Below, piece after piece: positions 1 to 8,865 of a stretch of 64,000 bases of DNA. Made by a program: the position numbers and the translations under genes. This DNA comes from Sandaracinaceae bacterium (GTDB lineage: Bacteria; Myxococcota_A; Polyangia; Polyangiales; Houyiibacteriaceae): NCBI GenBank assembly GCA_016706685.1, contig JADJJE010000050.1, positions 65,585 to 129,584 on the forward strand, given 5' to 3'. Position 1 is the first letter of the stretch, and each line of letters begins with the position of its first letter. The notes under the pieces were generated by a model. The model worked only from the letters and a program-made list of their open reading frames with translations. It had not been told where the DNA came from and did not search any database.

Positions 1-5
1 GGGGC

Positions 6-556
6 ATGCCCTTGTTCGACATCCAACCACTGCTCAGCGAGCACACGTTCAAAGCGCGGGCGCAGCGCGGGCCGTGGCGCGCGGGGTGGGTGCTGGTCGC
101 CCTGCTCGGGTGCGCCCCGAGCTGCGTGCCAGCCACGACGGAGCCGACTACGGTGGAGCCGCAGTCGCCCGCGGCCGAGGCCGAGACCCCGCCGGGCGGG
201 CGGAACCAGCGTGCGACGTCCGCGTCGACGCGGTGCTCTCCTCCGAGGCTTTCCGCGGCTACCGGTCCACACCAGCCACCCGAGCCGCCGTCGACGCGCT
301 GTCGCCCGAGCACTACGAGCAGTGGGTCGCGGAGTCCCACGGGGCCAGCTACCTGCTCTGCACCTACCGCGTGATCGTGGAGGGCCGCGCCTACCGCTTG
401 GAGGAGGCCCATGACACGACCTTCGAGCCGCGCGAGTCCGCCGCTTGTGAGGCCGCACGCAGCGATGTGGCTGAGCACATCCGGGCCGTGACGCAGGGCT
501 GCACCGACCTGCACCGTGGCGCGTACTACGGCGCGGACCTCGAGCCGATCGACTGA
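6..556 (+). pseudogene. Frameshifted lipoprotein, function unknown
   Basis: The first frame starts with ATG at position 6 and encodes a basic/hydrophobic leader ending in a lipobox-like VALLGC (Cys about residue 36), followed by a Thr/Pro/Glu-rich linker. Around position 200 the readable protein moves to another frame, which carries a plausible folded domain with several Cys (LLCTYRV, ACEAARS, TQGCTDLH) and stops at 556. Joining the frames gives a lipoprotein of about 183 residues. The total length is 2 mod 3, so one missing base would explain it. No family was recognised. It lies at the window edge, so upstream context is unknown; whether the break is real or a sequencing error cannot be told here. 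Confidence 0.5.
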
Positions 557-581
557 CAGCCTGCCTGCGTCACGTCACCGG

Positions 582-968
582 TCAGCGGGCCGCGGCGCGG
601 GCCGCCAACAGCGACTCCACCGAGTGATGCATCGTGATGCGCCCTCGGAGCCCGATGTTGGCCACCGCCACCGCCGCGCGGACCAGGGGCGAGTGGAGCG
701 CGATATGGACCTCTTCGAGCTGCGCAAGCCTGCGCATCGACCATCCGGTCGTCACGAGGTGGCACTCGTTGGTGTACCCCATCACGGCCGTCCAATCGTG
801 AAAGCCGCGGAGCTTTCCGTGCTGGTTGATGATTTGGTCGCCATAGGCGATGAACGCGCGCGCTTCTTCGACGCGCATGTAGCCGATGACTTCGCTCGCG
901 AAGATTCCGGGCTGGGGCATGCTCAAGGTGACCTTGCCCTCGTCGTACTCGATGGTTTGTTCCTGCAT
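582..968 (-). CDS. Hypothetical SpoIIAA/STAS-like protein
   Basis: A 128-residue intact frame. I start it at the internal ATG at 968 (MQEQTIEYDEGKV), because the upstream part of the same frame overlaps the end of a protein read in another frame that stops at 997. The sequence alternates short strands and helices (TIEYDEGKVTLSMPQPG, FHDWTAVMGYTNECHLV) as in small single-domain proteins that myxobacteria carry in many copies. The resemblance to SpoIIAA/STAS-like folds is only an impression of length and pattern. No catalytic motif or membrane segment is visible. It lies 28 bases downstream of the broken GxGYxYP gene on the same strand. Coding status is fairly safe; function is unknown. Confidence 0.6.
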   Translation of the reverse strand: MQEQTIEYDEGKVTLSMPQPGIFASEVIGYMRVEEARAFIAYGDQIINQHGKLRGFHDWTAVMGYTNECHLVTTGWSMRRLAQLEEVHIALHSPLVRAAVAVANIGLRGRITMHHSVESLLAARAAAR

Positions 969-996
969 CTCGTTCTCGGCGATCAACGTTCCGCAG

Positions 997-2727
997 CTAC
1001 GGCGCGCTGGCGGCGACCGCGAGCTGCGCCGCCGCGTCGGCGGAGACGAGCACCACGTTGGATGGCAGGATCTGCGTGAGCGCGGTGTACGAGTTTTCGA
1101 GCGTGAGACCACCGTCGCTGGTCATGTAGACCCACGTGACCGAGCCGGGGGGGAGCGCGGCGAGGCGCTCGGACATGGCCTGAGCCGGGGTGGAAGGAGT
1201 CCCTGTCGTCCACGCCGCGCCATGAACGCGAGCGGAAGATCACCACGGCCGAGCCGTCGGAGCCGGTGATGCGCTCGTACTGCTGCTCGGCCGGCCACGC
1301 AGCGAACATATCGACCAGGTATGGCACGTTGACCGGGAAGACCCCCTGAATCTGTCCGCCCTCGTGCGCGTATCGCGGGAGGAAGCCGCTGAGGGCCCCC
1401 CTCCAGTTGGTGAACCACTCCCAGTGCACGACGCTGCGTGTCCCCAGGAGCTCTGCGACGCTCTCGGTGTTGGCGACGACTGCTCCTGCTGCTCGGGCGG
1501 CATGGACCCCTGGATACGCGTAGAGGTGTCCGCTGGGCGGCAGCGCGAAGTAGTCCGAGCCCGTGGACTCCGCCGCTTCGTAGTACCACTCGAGTACGTC
1601 GGGGGCGAGCTCGGGAAGGTGGGGCGAGATCGTCCAGGTGAGGGGTGGGCACGCCGGGCTTGCGCCGGCGCACCGGTCGAGTCGCTCCTCCATCCAGTCT
1701 CGCCGGGTCGACATGATGTACCGGACGTTGTCACCATCTCCGACGACGAAGGCCACGTAGACCTTGGTGGGATCATAGGAGACAGCCTGCGGTGCATTGT
1801 GCGGAAGCTCAGCCGCGCGTCGGATCGGCGGGCGACGGCTCCCGAAGAAAGACAGGTTGGAGGTGCGCGTCGGGATCGCCCCCATGTTCGCGCTCGGGAG
1901 GCAACGGGTCTGGGCCTCGTAGAGGTAGCCCTGAACCAGCCAGGAGTCGTTGTAGCCGTACACCGGCAGCGGGGTCTCCCACCCGCTCGTTCACGATGCT
2001 GGACAAGAGCCCTCTCTCGGGTTGCCGTCGATGCAGCCGTTGATGAGGAAGACCACGAACAGCTTCTGCTCGAAGACGTAGTCGATCAGGGCGACGGACA
2101 TCTCGTCGGACAGGTCAGGTTGGCAAGTCGTCGGCGTTGCGGTTGTAACCGGGATTCAGCATGGCGAGTCCCGTCGTCTGGCCCAGGTAGTTCTCGTAGA
2201 CGTGCTGAGTGGCCGACAGCCGAGTCGTCATGCCGGCGACCCTGCGTGGCGTCGACGATGGGATCGTCACACCGAATGGGCGACCCATCCGCCAGCATGG
2301 GCGCACCATGGGCCGCCGCCACGGTCAAGATGCTCGGGAGGATCTCGCGCTGCTCGGCATACGAGTATCGAACGCAGCCGAAGTCGGCCACGCACTCCTG
2401 CAGAAACTCCGGCGCCTCCTGGCTGGCGACTCGAAGCGAGGCTCAGCGCATCGAGCCAGAGTCGTCCTGCGGGACGACGCCATCGATGGCGGACTGGGAA
2501 CGTCCGGGTCGCTCTGACGAAGACGGAACCCTGAGGCGACGGTGGCTGACAGACCACGCACGCGTGTGTGGCGAGCTGCGTGGCGACGGAGTCCGTGGCC
2601 CGCACGTGCACGATTCGAAACTCCGCGGCGTAGCGCGAGGACGTGCGTGCCGACGCCGCGAACATGAGGCACGAGAAAGAGACGGGAGCGAGGATACTAT
2701 GCGGGCGTGTGGAGGTCGACGGTTCAT
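997..2727 (-). pseudogene. GxGYxYP-family protein, multiply frameshifted
   Basis: Reading down the minus strand through several frames gives a protein of about 570 residues resembling the GxGYxYP family (putative secreted glycoside hydrolases). Recognisable blocks in order are: a signal-like leader near 2690-2640; FGCVRYSYAEQREILPS near 2350; VYENYLGQTTGLAMLNPGYN near 2180; DYVFEQKLFVVFLINGCIDG near 2060; VYGYNDSWLVQGYLYEAQT near 1950; VAFVVGDGDNVRYIMSTRRD near 1740, with the family's DGDN signature; and a C-terminus YMTSDGGLTLENSYTALTQ ending at TAG 997. At least five frame changes are needed. Segments between breaks keep good codon usage, so either recent decay or poor sequence is possible. 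The family name is from motif memory, not a search. Confidence 0.6.
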
Positions 2728-2897
2728 GGCTGTCCTGGACGGAGGCTCGGGACGCGTGGCGTGGGGAGTACCCCCGCAAGTCTAGCGCAAGAGCCATGTC
2801 GGGGTCGGAGGTGAGCACCTCGACAGGTCCGCTGGGCGACCTTCACTATTCGGTGTCTCCCAGTTCCCGCCCCTGCTGCTCCCCCAGGAACCAAGCC

Positions 2898-3546
2898 ATG
2901 ACCGATCTCGCGCGCCTGCTCGCCAACGTGATTGCTTCGCCCGCCGATCCATCACCGCGTCGCGCCTACGCCGACGCGGTGCGTGCGAGCGATGCCGAGC
3001 GCGCCGAGGCTGGATCGACTGCCAGCTCGCCATGCGCGACGCCGCGTGCGCGAACGAGCCGCCGCTCCCAGGCCGCCACTGCGCGCGAAGCTTCTGGCGC
3101 ACCGGCGCGGTTTCGGAGTGGGCGGCGCCGATCGTCCGCCCGGTGAACCCCATCGAGTACCATGCAGGCTTCGTGGAGTACGTGGAGGTCAACGCGGAGC
3201 AACTCGCGCAGGCCGCGCGCGTGTTGCCATCGCTCGCGCCCATCCGCCACCACGGGTGAAGAGCTCGCACGGCACGCCTGACAGCCTGGGCTGGGCCCGC
3301 GCGCTGCTCCCTGAACGCGCTGGTCACGCTCGACGTTCGCAAGAACCAGCTCGATGACGCCGAGGCCATCCGGATCGTGACGAGCCCTGAACTCTCCAGC
3401 GTCGTGGTGCTCGACCTCGCTTGGGAATCCCGATCACTTGAGGCGACCCCTGCGCGCCATCCACAGTCTTCCGGTCGCTGCGCGACGTCGAGACCGCGGG
3501 ACGGGCGCGGAGCCGGTGGAGCGGAGCGGCGATGACGGAGTGGTGA
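2898..3546 (+). pseudogene. TIGR02996-type protein with leucine-rich repeats, frameshifted
   Basis: Starts at ATG 2898 with MTDLARLLANVIASPADPS and an AYADAV segment. This matches the TIGR02996 repeat-companion domain, which in planctomycete and myxobacterial proteins precedes leucine-rich repeats. A one-base shift near 3010 moves to the frame with WIDCQLAMRDAA. A later shift leads to LRR-like text (VTLDVRKNQLDDAEAIRIV, ELSSVVVLDLAW, then N-P-I-T-like in another frame) near 3330-3450. The suggested end is a TGA at 3544-3546, but a further plus-strand segment with FRCP near 3565 may belong to the same protein. Such proteins are usually of unknown role, probably protein-protein contact. Broken by at least three shifts. 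Confidence 0.5.
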
Positions 3547-3689
3547 TCCGCACCGTCCACTTTCGTTGCCCGCGGACGCTTGTGCGCAACGAACTCGGCG
3601 ACGTCCTACGGCCGCAGGAGACCGACCCACCGGGAATTTCGACGCGCTGTGCGGGGCCCAGTGCACCGCTTGCTCTGGCGAGGCGCGCC

Positions 3690-4290
3690 GGATCGACTCG
3701 GTGACCGGCCGCGCCGAGCTTTCGCGGGGTCGAGACGTCCGCCGACTGCGTCCCCGTGCGTGGGTCGAGGTCGTCGAACGCCGTCCAGAACGTGCCGCCG
3801 TAGGGGCCGCCGGTCCGCTGGCAGCCCGCGCCCCGCAGCACCGACATCACCGGCCGCGAAGCCCGCCCCGTACAGCGTTCCGAGGCGCACTTCGGGCGCA
3901 AACGCCGGCGGCGCGAAGAGCGCCGCGCTGCGCCAGCACCGTTCTTCGACGGCGGGCACCGCGTCCATGTCGCAGCCCGACGCGCGGAGCGACGCCAGAC
4001 GCGGTGAGCCTCGCGCGCGAACCGGCACGCCCTCGATGACGACGTGACGGCGAGCCTGACCTCGACCGCGAAGCGCCCGGCCGCAGGTGTCGAGACGCAC
4101 GGGCGGGGAGCCCGGCCGCTGCTGGCCGGCCCCGTCGCGTGCCCGCACGGCCGCCCTGCGGGGGCTTGGCGTGGTAGCGGGGCTCCTGGATGGTCTGGAC
4201 GTCGGCCTCCCACACCCGTGGGGGACACCCTAACCGCCGCGGCGACGCGCCCCGGGTGAGGATCCAGGCCCTGTCCGCGGGCGCTGCTCA
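3690..4290 (-). pseudogene. Remnant of an unrecognised minus-strand gene
   Basis: No single frame is convincing, but minus-strand pieces in adjacent frames look like one protein: GRFAVEVRLAVTSS near 4060, ASGCDMDAVPAVEERC near 3970, FAPEVRLGTLYGAGFAAG near 3880, and PYGGTFWTAFDDLDPRTG near 3780. The last block has the composition of a real folded domain. The plus strand also holds open frames here, but with Arg/Pro/Ala-heavy translations typical of shadow frames. I could not identify a family, start or stop. The stretch 3547-4370 otherwise shows nothing I can name. Confidence 0.25.
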
Positions 4291-4370
4291 CTCTTGAGGA
4301 GCGCGAGGTCTGGACCGGCGGGAGGGCCTGTGCGCATCAGCTAGGGTGTACCACCTCGGAACCAATCCGA

Positions 4371-5243
4371 TCACAGCTTGGAGATGATCTTGTCCGCGTA
4401 CTTCCGCAGCGCGCCGATCTTCACGTCCAGCGGCTGGATGTCCGGCGCGTTGTCGTACGCGTTGCGGAACCCCACGATCACGTCCGTGATGCCCTGGTCC
4501 TCCAAACGCTTCACGCCGTCCAGCTTGAACGCGTCCATGGAGCCCGCGTGGATCTCGAAGGGCTCGTTCTCGCGGCCCGCTTCACGGCGCAGCACGGCGA
4601 GCCGGTCGAGGCAGCGCGAGAGCTCTTCGGGCGCCCCGCCCGCGAACATCCAGCCGTCGCCGAGGTAGGCCGCGCGCTTCAATGCCGCTTCGGCGTGGCC
4701 GCCGATCAGGATGGGCACCGGCTTCTTCGGCGCGGGGCAAATCTTGATGCTGGGCAGCGTGTAGTGCTGGCCTTCGTAGGCGAAGAACTCGCCGCGCAGG
4801 AGCCCGCGGATGATGGCGATCATCTCGTCCATGCGCTTGCCGCGGGTCTTCCACTCCGTGAAGGTGACCTCGAAGTCCTCGGGCCAGGGGCTCAGGCCCA
4901 CGCCGAAGCCGAAGCGGTCGTTGGTGAGCACCGCCACCGAGCTGACCGACTTGGCCACGAGCACCGGCGAGCGGATGGGCAGCTTCACGACGAAGGTGGT
5001 GAAGCGGATGGTAGACGTCACGGCGCCCAGCGCGGGGATGAGCGAGAAGGGCTCGATGAACGGCTTGTCCGACAGGAACGCGCGGTCCCCGGTGCCGTTG
5101 TACGGGTACTTCGACTCGGAGTCCTCGGGGTAGCAGATGCTGTCGGGGATGGTGACCGACGTGTAGCCCGCTTCTTCGGCCGCCTTGGCGAGCGGCATGT
5201 AGAAGCTGGGGTCGCACATGGACTCGGCGTAGGAGAAGCGCAT
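4371..5243 (-). CDS. Luciferase-like (LLM class) flavin/F420-dependent oxidoreductase
   Basis: A 290-residue TIM-barrel oxidoreductase of the bacterial luciferase-like superfamily. Visible family features are an opening strand MRFSYAESM, the segment TTFVVKLPIRSPVLVAK, GFGVGLSPWPEDFEVT, the RGKRMDEMIAIIRGLLRGE helix, and KPVPILIGGHAEAALKRAA before GDGWMF. F420 or FMN use cannot be decided from sequence alone. I place the start at ATG 5243, not further upstream, because that ATG overlaps the stop of the SDR gene (TGATG), implying translational coupling. Pairing with an SDR and a divergent TetR gene suggests a small redox module for a hydrophobic or xenobiotic substrate; this is inference. Confidence 0.85.
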   Translation of the reverse strand: MRFSYAESMCDPSFYMPLAKAAEEAGYTSVTIPDSICYPEDSESKYPYNGTGDRAFLSDKPFIEPFSLIPALGAVTSTIRFTTFVVKLPIRSPVLVAKSVSSVAVLTNDRFGFGVGLSPWPEDFEVTFTEWKTRGKRMDEMIAIIRGLLRGEFFAYEGQHYTLPSIKICPAPKKPVPILIGGHAEAALKRAAYLGDGWMFAGGAPEELSRCLDRLAVLRREAGRENEPFEIHAGSMDAFKLDGVKRLEDQGITDVIVGFRNAYDNAPDIQPLDVKIGALRKYADKIISKL

Positions 5244-6253
5244 CAGACCCGCGCCCCCATCTCGCGCGTGGCGTCCCACAGCGCCTTGCCAGCGGCGGGC
5301 TCGAGCGCCAGCTCGCTGCAGGGCTTCTCGGCGCGCATGTGCAGGTACATGCCGGTGCGCCCCTCGATGCCCTTGGCCACCGCCAGGTACGTCACGGGCT
5401 CCGCCGCGACTTCGGGCGAGTTGAACGCCACGCCCATGACCGCCTTGAGCAGGGGCTTCGCCCAGTTGGGTGCGTCACGCGCCATGTTGGTGTCCACCGG
5501 CCCGGGGCACAGGTGATGCACCGCCACGTCGGGCGTCCCGTCCGACTTCTTCAAGCGGCGCGACAGCTCCACCGCGTAGGTGCTGAGGCACAGCTTGCTG
5601 CGCCCGTAGTAGCGCATGGCGTCGCGGATGCCGAAGTCCTCGAAGCGCGCGAGGCCCGGCAGGTCCAGCGCCGTCGCGGTGCGGTGCGCCTCGCTCGACA
5701 CGAACACGATGCGCGAGCGCGGCTGACCCTTGGCGGGCCCGTTGTTGGCGTGCGTGTCGTTGGGGATCACTCCGTCGCGCAGCAGGCGGTCCACCAGCAC
5801 CGTGGGCGCCAGGCAGTTCACGGCCACCATCAGCTCGAAGCCCTGCGCGGACTTGCGGCCCTCTTTGGGCACCACGCCGGCGTTGCTCACCAAGATGTCG
5901 ATGCGCTCGCCGCGGTCGCGCAGCGTGTCGCACAGCTTGTGCACGCTCGCGAGGTCCGAGAGGTCCACCGAGATCATCTCGATCTGGGGGTTGCCGCTGC
6001 GCGCGCGCACCTCCTGGCCGGCCTCGGGGATGCCACCGCGGCACGGCATGATCACGCGGGCGCCGCGCGAGGCCAGCTCCACCGCCACGGCCTTGCCCAG
6101 GCCCGAGTTGCTGCCGGTCACCATCACCGTGCGCCCCTCGAGCCGGTCGCTGGGCAGCGCGCCGGGGATGAGGTTCTTCGCGTTCTTGCGGCCCAGGTTC
6201 TCGCGGATGGCGGTCCAGATGGCGGAGACGGGGTTGTCGTGGCGTTGCTGCAT
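5243..6253 (-). CDS. Short-chain dehydrogenase/reductase (SDR)
   Basis: A 336-residue NAD(P)-dependent SDR. The Rossmann nucleotide-binding motif TGSNSGLGK lies near residue 46, the NAG motif in ILVSNAGV follows, then a Ser-containing strand (IVFVSSEAH) and the catalytic YYGRSK (YxxxK). After CPGPVDTNMA comes a C-terminal substrate-lid region. The N-terminal extension of about 35 residues is typical of retinol-dehydrogenase-like SDRs that act on hydrophobic substrates. It is the first gene of a two-gene operon with the luciferase-like oxidoreductase and is divergent from a TetR regulator. An 18-bp palindrome lies about 40 bases upstream of its start, so TetR control is likely. Confidence 0.9.
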   Translation of the reverse strand: MQQRHDNPVSAIWTAIRENLGRKNAKNLIPGALPSDRLEGRTVMVTGSNSGLGKAVAVELASRGARVIMPCRGGIPEAGQEVRARSGNPQIEMISVDLSDLASVHKLCDTLRDRGERIDILVSNAGVVPKEGRKSAQGFELMVAVNCLAPTVLVDRLLRDGVIPNDTHANNGPAKGQPRSRIVFVSSEAHRTATALDLPGLARFEDFGIRDAMRYYGRSKLCLSTYAVELSRRLKKSDGTPDVAVHHLCPGPVDTNMARDAPNWAKPLLKAVMGVAFNSPEVAAEPVTYLAVAKGIEGRTGMYLHMRAEKPCSELALEPAAGKALWDATREMGARV

Positions 6254-6293
6254 GGGGCTCTCGGTTGCGTTCGGAGGCGGGCGGCGCTAGCTT

Positions 6294-6311
6294 GGCTATT
6301 AGCTAGTAGCC
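6294..6311. promoter_or_regulatory. Palindromic operator candidate for the TetR regulator
   Basis: GGCTATTAGCTAGTAGCC is an 18-bp near-perfect palindrome (two mismatched positions) in the 126-bp gap between the divergent SDR and TetR genes. A related half site, GTTAGCC, follows directly. Its AT-rich centre stands out from the surrounding sequence. TetR-family proteins commonly bind 14-20 bp palindromes overlapping their own and the divergent promoter, so this is the natural operator. No -10/-35 pair was called with confidence. Confidence 0.6.
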
Positions 6312-6379
6312 GTTAGCCACCACTGAGTAGCCCAGCCCGCGCCGGAGATCAAGGGCGGGTGAGCAGGCGAGGATCCCCG

Positions 6380-6976
6380 ATGCCCAAAGAGCCCACCCCT
6401 GCCCTGTCGACCCGCGAGCGCATCCTGGACGCCGCCGAGGACACGTTCGCGCAGGTGGGCTACGAGGCCGCCAGCCTGAGCGCCATCGCGGACCGGGTGG
6501 GCATCCGCACGCCCAGCCTCTACAAGCACTTCCCCAGCAAGCAGGACATGTACACCGCCGTGCTGGAGCGCCTGCTCTTGCCGCACACCGAGGCCATGAG
6601 CGCGCTGCTGGTGCGCCCCACCGACCACGCGGAGGCCACGCGCAACCTCGCGGCGGTGGTGGGTCTGTACTTTGCGCGCCCCAACCTGGCGCGCCTGGTG
6701 CAGCACGCTGCGCTGGCGCGTGGCCCCGAGCTCGAGGTCATCGTGGAGCGCTGGTATGGGCCGCTGCTCGCGCGCGCTGCGGAGCTTACGCCCTCCGCCA
6801 CGATCGCCGAGCGCACGGTAACACCGCAGGCCTTGGTCATCGCGGTGCACGCCATGCTGTCGGGTCTGGTGACGCTAGCGCCCTTGCACGAGCGCGCGGG
6901 AGCACCTCCCAGTGAAGCGCTGATGGTGGTGCTGGGCACGTGGGTGCACGCGCTGTGGGGCGTCCCGACGCCCTGA
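6380..6976 (+). CDS. TetR/AcrR family transcriptional regulator
   Basis: A 198-residue repressor with the classic TetR N-terminal helix-turn-helix: RERILDAAEDTFAQVGYEAASLSAIADRVGI...SLYKHFPSKQDMYTAVLE (residues about 15-60, written here with a gap). The C-terminal half is helical and variable, as expected for the ligand domain. I prefer the ATG at 6380, preceded by a purine-rich GGCGAGGA, over the GTG at 6359. It is transcribed divergently from the SDR/luciferase-like operon and probably represses both itself and that operon through the palindrome at 6294-6311. The inducer is unknown. Confidence 0.88.
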   Translation: MPKEPTPALSTRERILDAAEDTFAQVGYEAASLSAIADRVGIRTPSLYKHFPSKQDMYTAVLERLLLPHTEAMSALLVRPTDHAEATRNLAAVVGLYFARPNLARLVQHAALARGPELEVIVERWYGPLLARAAELTPSATIAERTVTPQALVIAVHAMLSGLVTLAPLHERAGAPPSEALMVVLGTWVHALWGVPTP

Positions 6977-7014
6977 AGTTCACGGGCGAATCGCCAGCCT
7001 GCTAGGCTCGCCGC

Positions 7015-8442
7015 ATGGCCCCTCCACGCAGCCCCGAGCGACGCCTCACCAAGATCATCTGCACCATCGGCCCCGCCACCTGGTCCTCCGAGGGCCTGCG
7101 CGGGCTGTTGGAGGCCGGCATGGACGTAGCGCGCCTGAACATGTCGCACGGTGATCATCCGGCGCACCTCAAGACCATCCGCAACCTCAAGAGCCTCAAC
7201 AAGAAGCTGGGCAACCCGGTGGCGCTCTTGATGGACCTGCAGGGGCCCGAGATCCGCACGGGTGAGCTGAGCGAGTCCATCGACCTCAAGAAGGGCGACG
7301 TCTTCTACTTCTCGGTGCTGGCCGGCGACGCCGAGGCGCACACCGTGCACGTGAACTACCAGGACCTGGTGCGCGACCTGAAGCGCGGCGACATCGTCAC
7401 CGTGGACAACGGGCTCATCAACCTGGAGGTGCTGGCCGTGGAGGACCACCGGCTGAAGTGCCGCGTGCGTGACGGCGGCAAGCTGGGCTCGCGCAAGCAC
7501 GTGAACCTGCCGGGCGTGCACGTGAACCTGCCGTCCATCACCAAGAAGGACCGCACGGACATCCAGTTCGCCATCGAGCAGGACCTCGACTTCATCGCGC
7601 TGTCGTTCGTGCGCGGGCCCGAGGACATCCTCGAGGTGCGCGCGCTCATCGAGAAGGCGGGCGGCCACCAGAAGCTCATCGCCAAGATCGAGAACCGCGA
7701 GGGCGTGGACAACTTCGACGCGATCCTGGCGGTGGCCGACGGCATCATGGTGGCGCGCGGTGATCTCGGTGTGGAGGTGGACCTCGAGGAGCTGCCGGTC
7801 ATCCAGCGCATGATCGTTCGGAAGTGCGCCATCGCGGGCAAGCCGTCCATCGTGGCCACGCACTTGCTCGAGTCCATGATCGAGAACCCGATGCCCACGC
7901 GCGCCGAGGTGACCGACGTGGCCAACGCGATCACCGAGCAGGCCGACGCCATCATGCTCAGCGGCGAGACGGCCACCGGCGCGTACCCCGACCGCTGCGT
8001 GGAGATCCTGGACCGCATCGCGCGGCGCATCGAGCGCGAGCCGAGCCTGGGCTTCTACACACTGCGGCCGCCGACCACCACGCAGCGCGAGCACATCGCG
8101 CAGAGCGCGTGCCGCCTGGCGGACTCCATGCACGCGGCGGGCATCATCGTGGTCACGCGGCGCGGGCTGTTCGGCCAGCTGGTGTCCAGCTATCGCCCCA
8201 TGCGAACGCCCATCTACGCGTTCACGAACATGAGCACGAGCCGCCGCAAGCTCGCGCTGCTGCGCGGGGTGGTGCCCTTCCGGATGCGCCTGTCGAACGA
8301 CCCGCAGAAGACCATCGACGCCGCGCTGGCGCGCATCCGCGAGCAGGTGCCCGTGGCCGACGGCGCCAAGTTCGTGGTGGTGAGCGACGTGCGCACGAGC
8401 AGCGGAGAGCTGGTGACGAGCATCCAGGTGCGCGACGCCTGA
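7015..8442 (+). CDS. pyk: Pyruvate kinase
   Basis: A 475-residue protein, the normal length for bacterial pyruvate kinase, which converts phosphoenolpyruvate and ADP to pyruvate and ATP in the last step of glycolysis. Motifs include TKIICTIGPATWS at the N-terminus, MDVARLNMSHGD, LLMDLQGPEIRTG, the active-site stretch KLIAKIENREGVDNFD with the catalytic Lys, VARGDLGVEVDLEELP for Mg binding, and MLSGETATGAYP. The usual ATQMLESM is here ATHLLESM. The C-terminal domain (about 345-475) is complete. It is monocistronic, 38 bases after the TetR gene, and converges on the DUF4399 lipoprotein gene across a repeat-rich spacer. Confidence 0.97.
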   Translation: MAPPRSPERRLTKIICTIGPATWSSEGLRGLLEAGMDVARLNMSHGDHPAHLKTIRNLKSLNKKLGNPVALLMDLQGPEIRTGELSESIDLKKGDVFYFSVLAGDAEAHTVHVNYQDLVRDLKRGDIVTVDNGLINLEVLAVEDHRLKCRVRDGGKLGSRKHVNLPGVHVNLPSITKKDRTDIQFAIEQDLDFIALSFVRGPEDILEVRALIEKAGGHQKLIAKIENREGVDNFDAILAVADGIMVARGDLGVEVDLEELPVIQRMIVRKCAIAGKPSIVATHLLESMIENPMPTRAEVTDVANAITEQADAIMLSGETATGAYPDRCVEILDRIARRIEREPSLGFYTLRPPTTTQREHIAQSACRLADSMHAAGIIVVTRRGLFGQLVSSYRPMRTPIYAFTNMSTSRRKLALLRGVVPFRMRLSNDPQKTIDAALARIREQVPVADGAKFVVVSDVRTSSGELVTSIQVRDA

Positions 8443-8865
8443 GGCGGGGGCGTGGTCTGCTGCCCCCGGCTCGAGCGTTAGCCCCTGATTCGACACATCT
8501 GGCTGGGGGCCGCTGCTGAGCAGCACTATGGGCACCCTGACTGAAGTCCGGGGCAGCATCCGGGCCTGGTCGAATGCGGAAGTCCGCCCTCCGGGCGGAC
8601 TGCGTGTCAAGGTCGGATGTGCCTAGAACGTGATCCGCGCCTCGATCAATCGTCCCCTGCTTGGAACTGCACAGTCCGGGCCCTGGTAGGGGGCTGGAGT
8701 CCGCCGCCGGGCCTGATGCTGGCCGGGCTTTACGCCCAGGGGCCAATGTCCCTTGAAACAGGCCCGATTCAAGCTGGCCAGGGCCTGCCAAGACTTGTGT
8801 TGAATCCTCAGAATCAAGCCGTGGGTGCCCTTTCAGGAGGGCACCTCGGCCCACCCAGACCACAA
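8443..8865. repeat. Repeat-rich intergenic region between convergent genes
   Basis: This 423-bp gap between the ends of pyk and the DUF4399 gene contains no convincing gene. It holds a perfect hairpin at 8581-8601 (arms AGTCCGCCC and GGGCGGACT), the string CTGCTGCCCCCGGCT near 8459 and GACACATCT near 8491. All of these recur in the palindromic element at 54684-55078, in the same relation. A second hairpin at 8824-8845 (arms GGTGCCCT and AGGGCACC) sits 20 bases past the stop of the minus-strand gene. The rest looks like degraded copies of the same element. Confidence 0.6.
8824..8845 (-). terminator. Hairpin downstream of the DUF4399 gene
   Basis: Perfect 8-bp arms GGTGCCCT/AGGGCACC with a 6-base loop, starting 20 bases beyond the stop codon at 8866 on the minus strand. 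It lacks a T-tract, so it may be a processing or pausing structure and not a true intrinsic terminator. Confidence 0.4.

Noticed and set aside
4548..5516. Plus-strand open frame of more than 300 codons
   Set aside because: It is antisense to the luciferase-like and SDR genes, and its translation is a His/Arg/Glu-rich shadow.
8443..8620. Possible tRNA or small RNA after pyk
   Set aside because: Cloverleaf arms and a TTCRA T-loop could not be found; the hairpins are explained by the repeat element.
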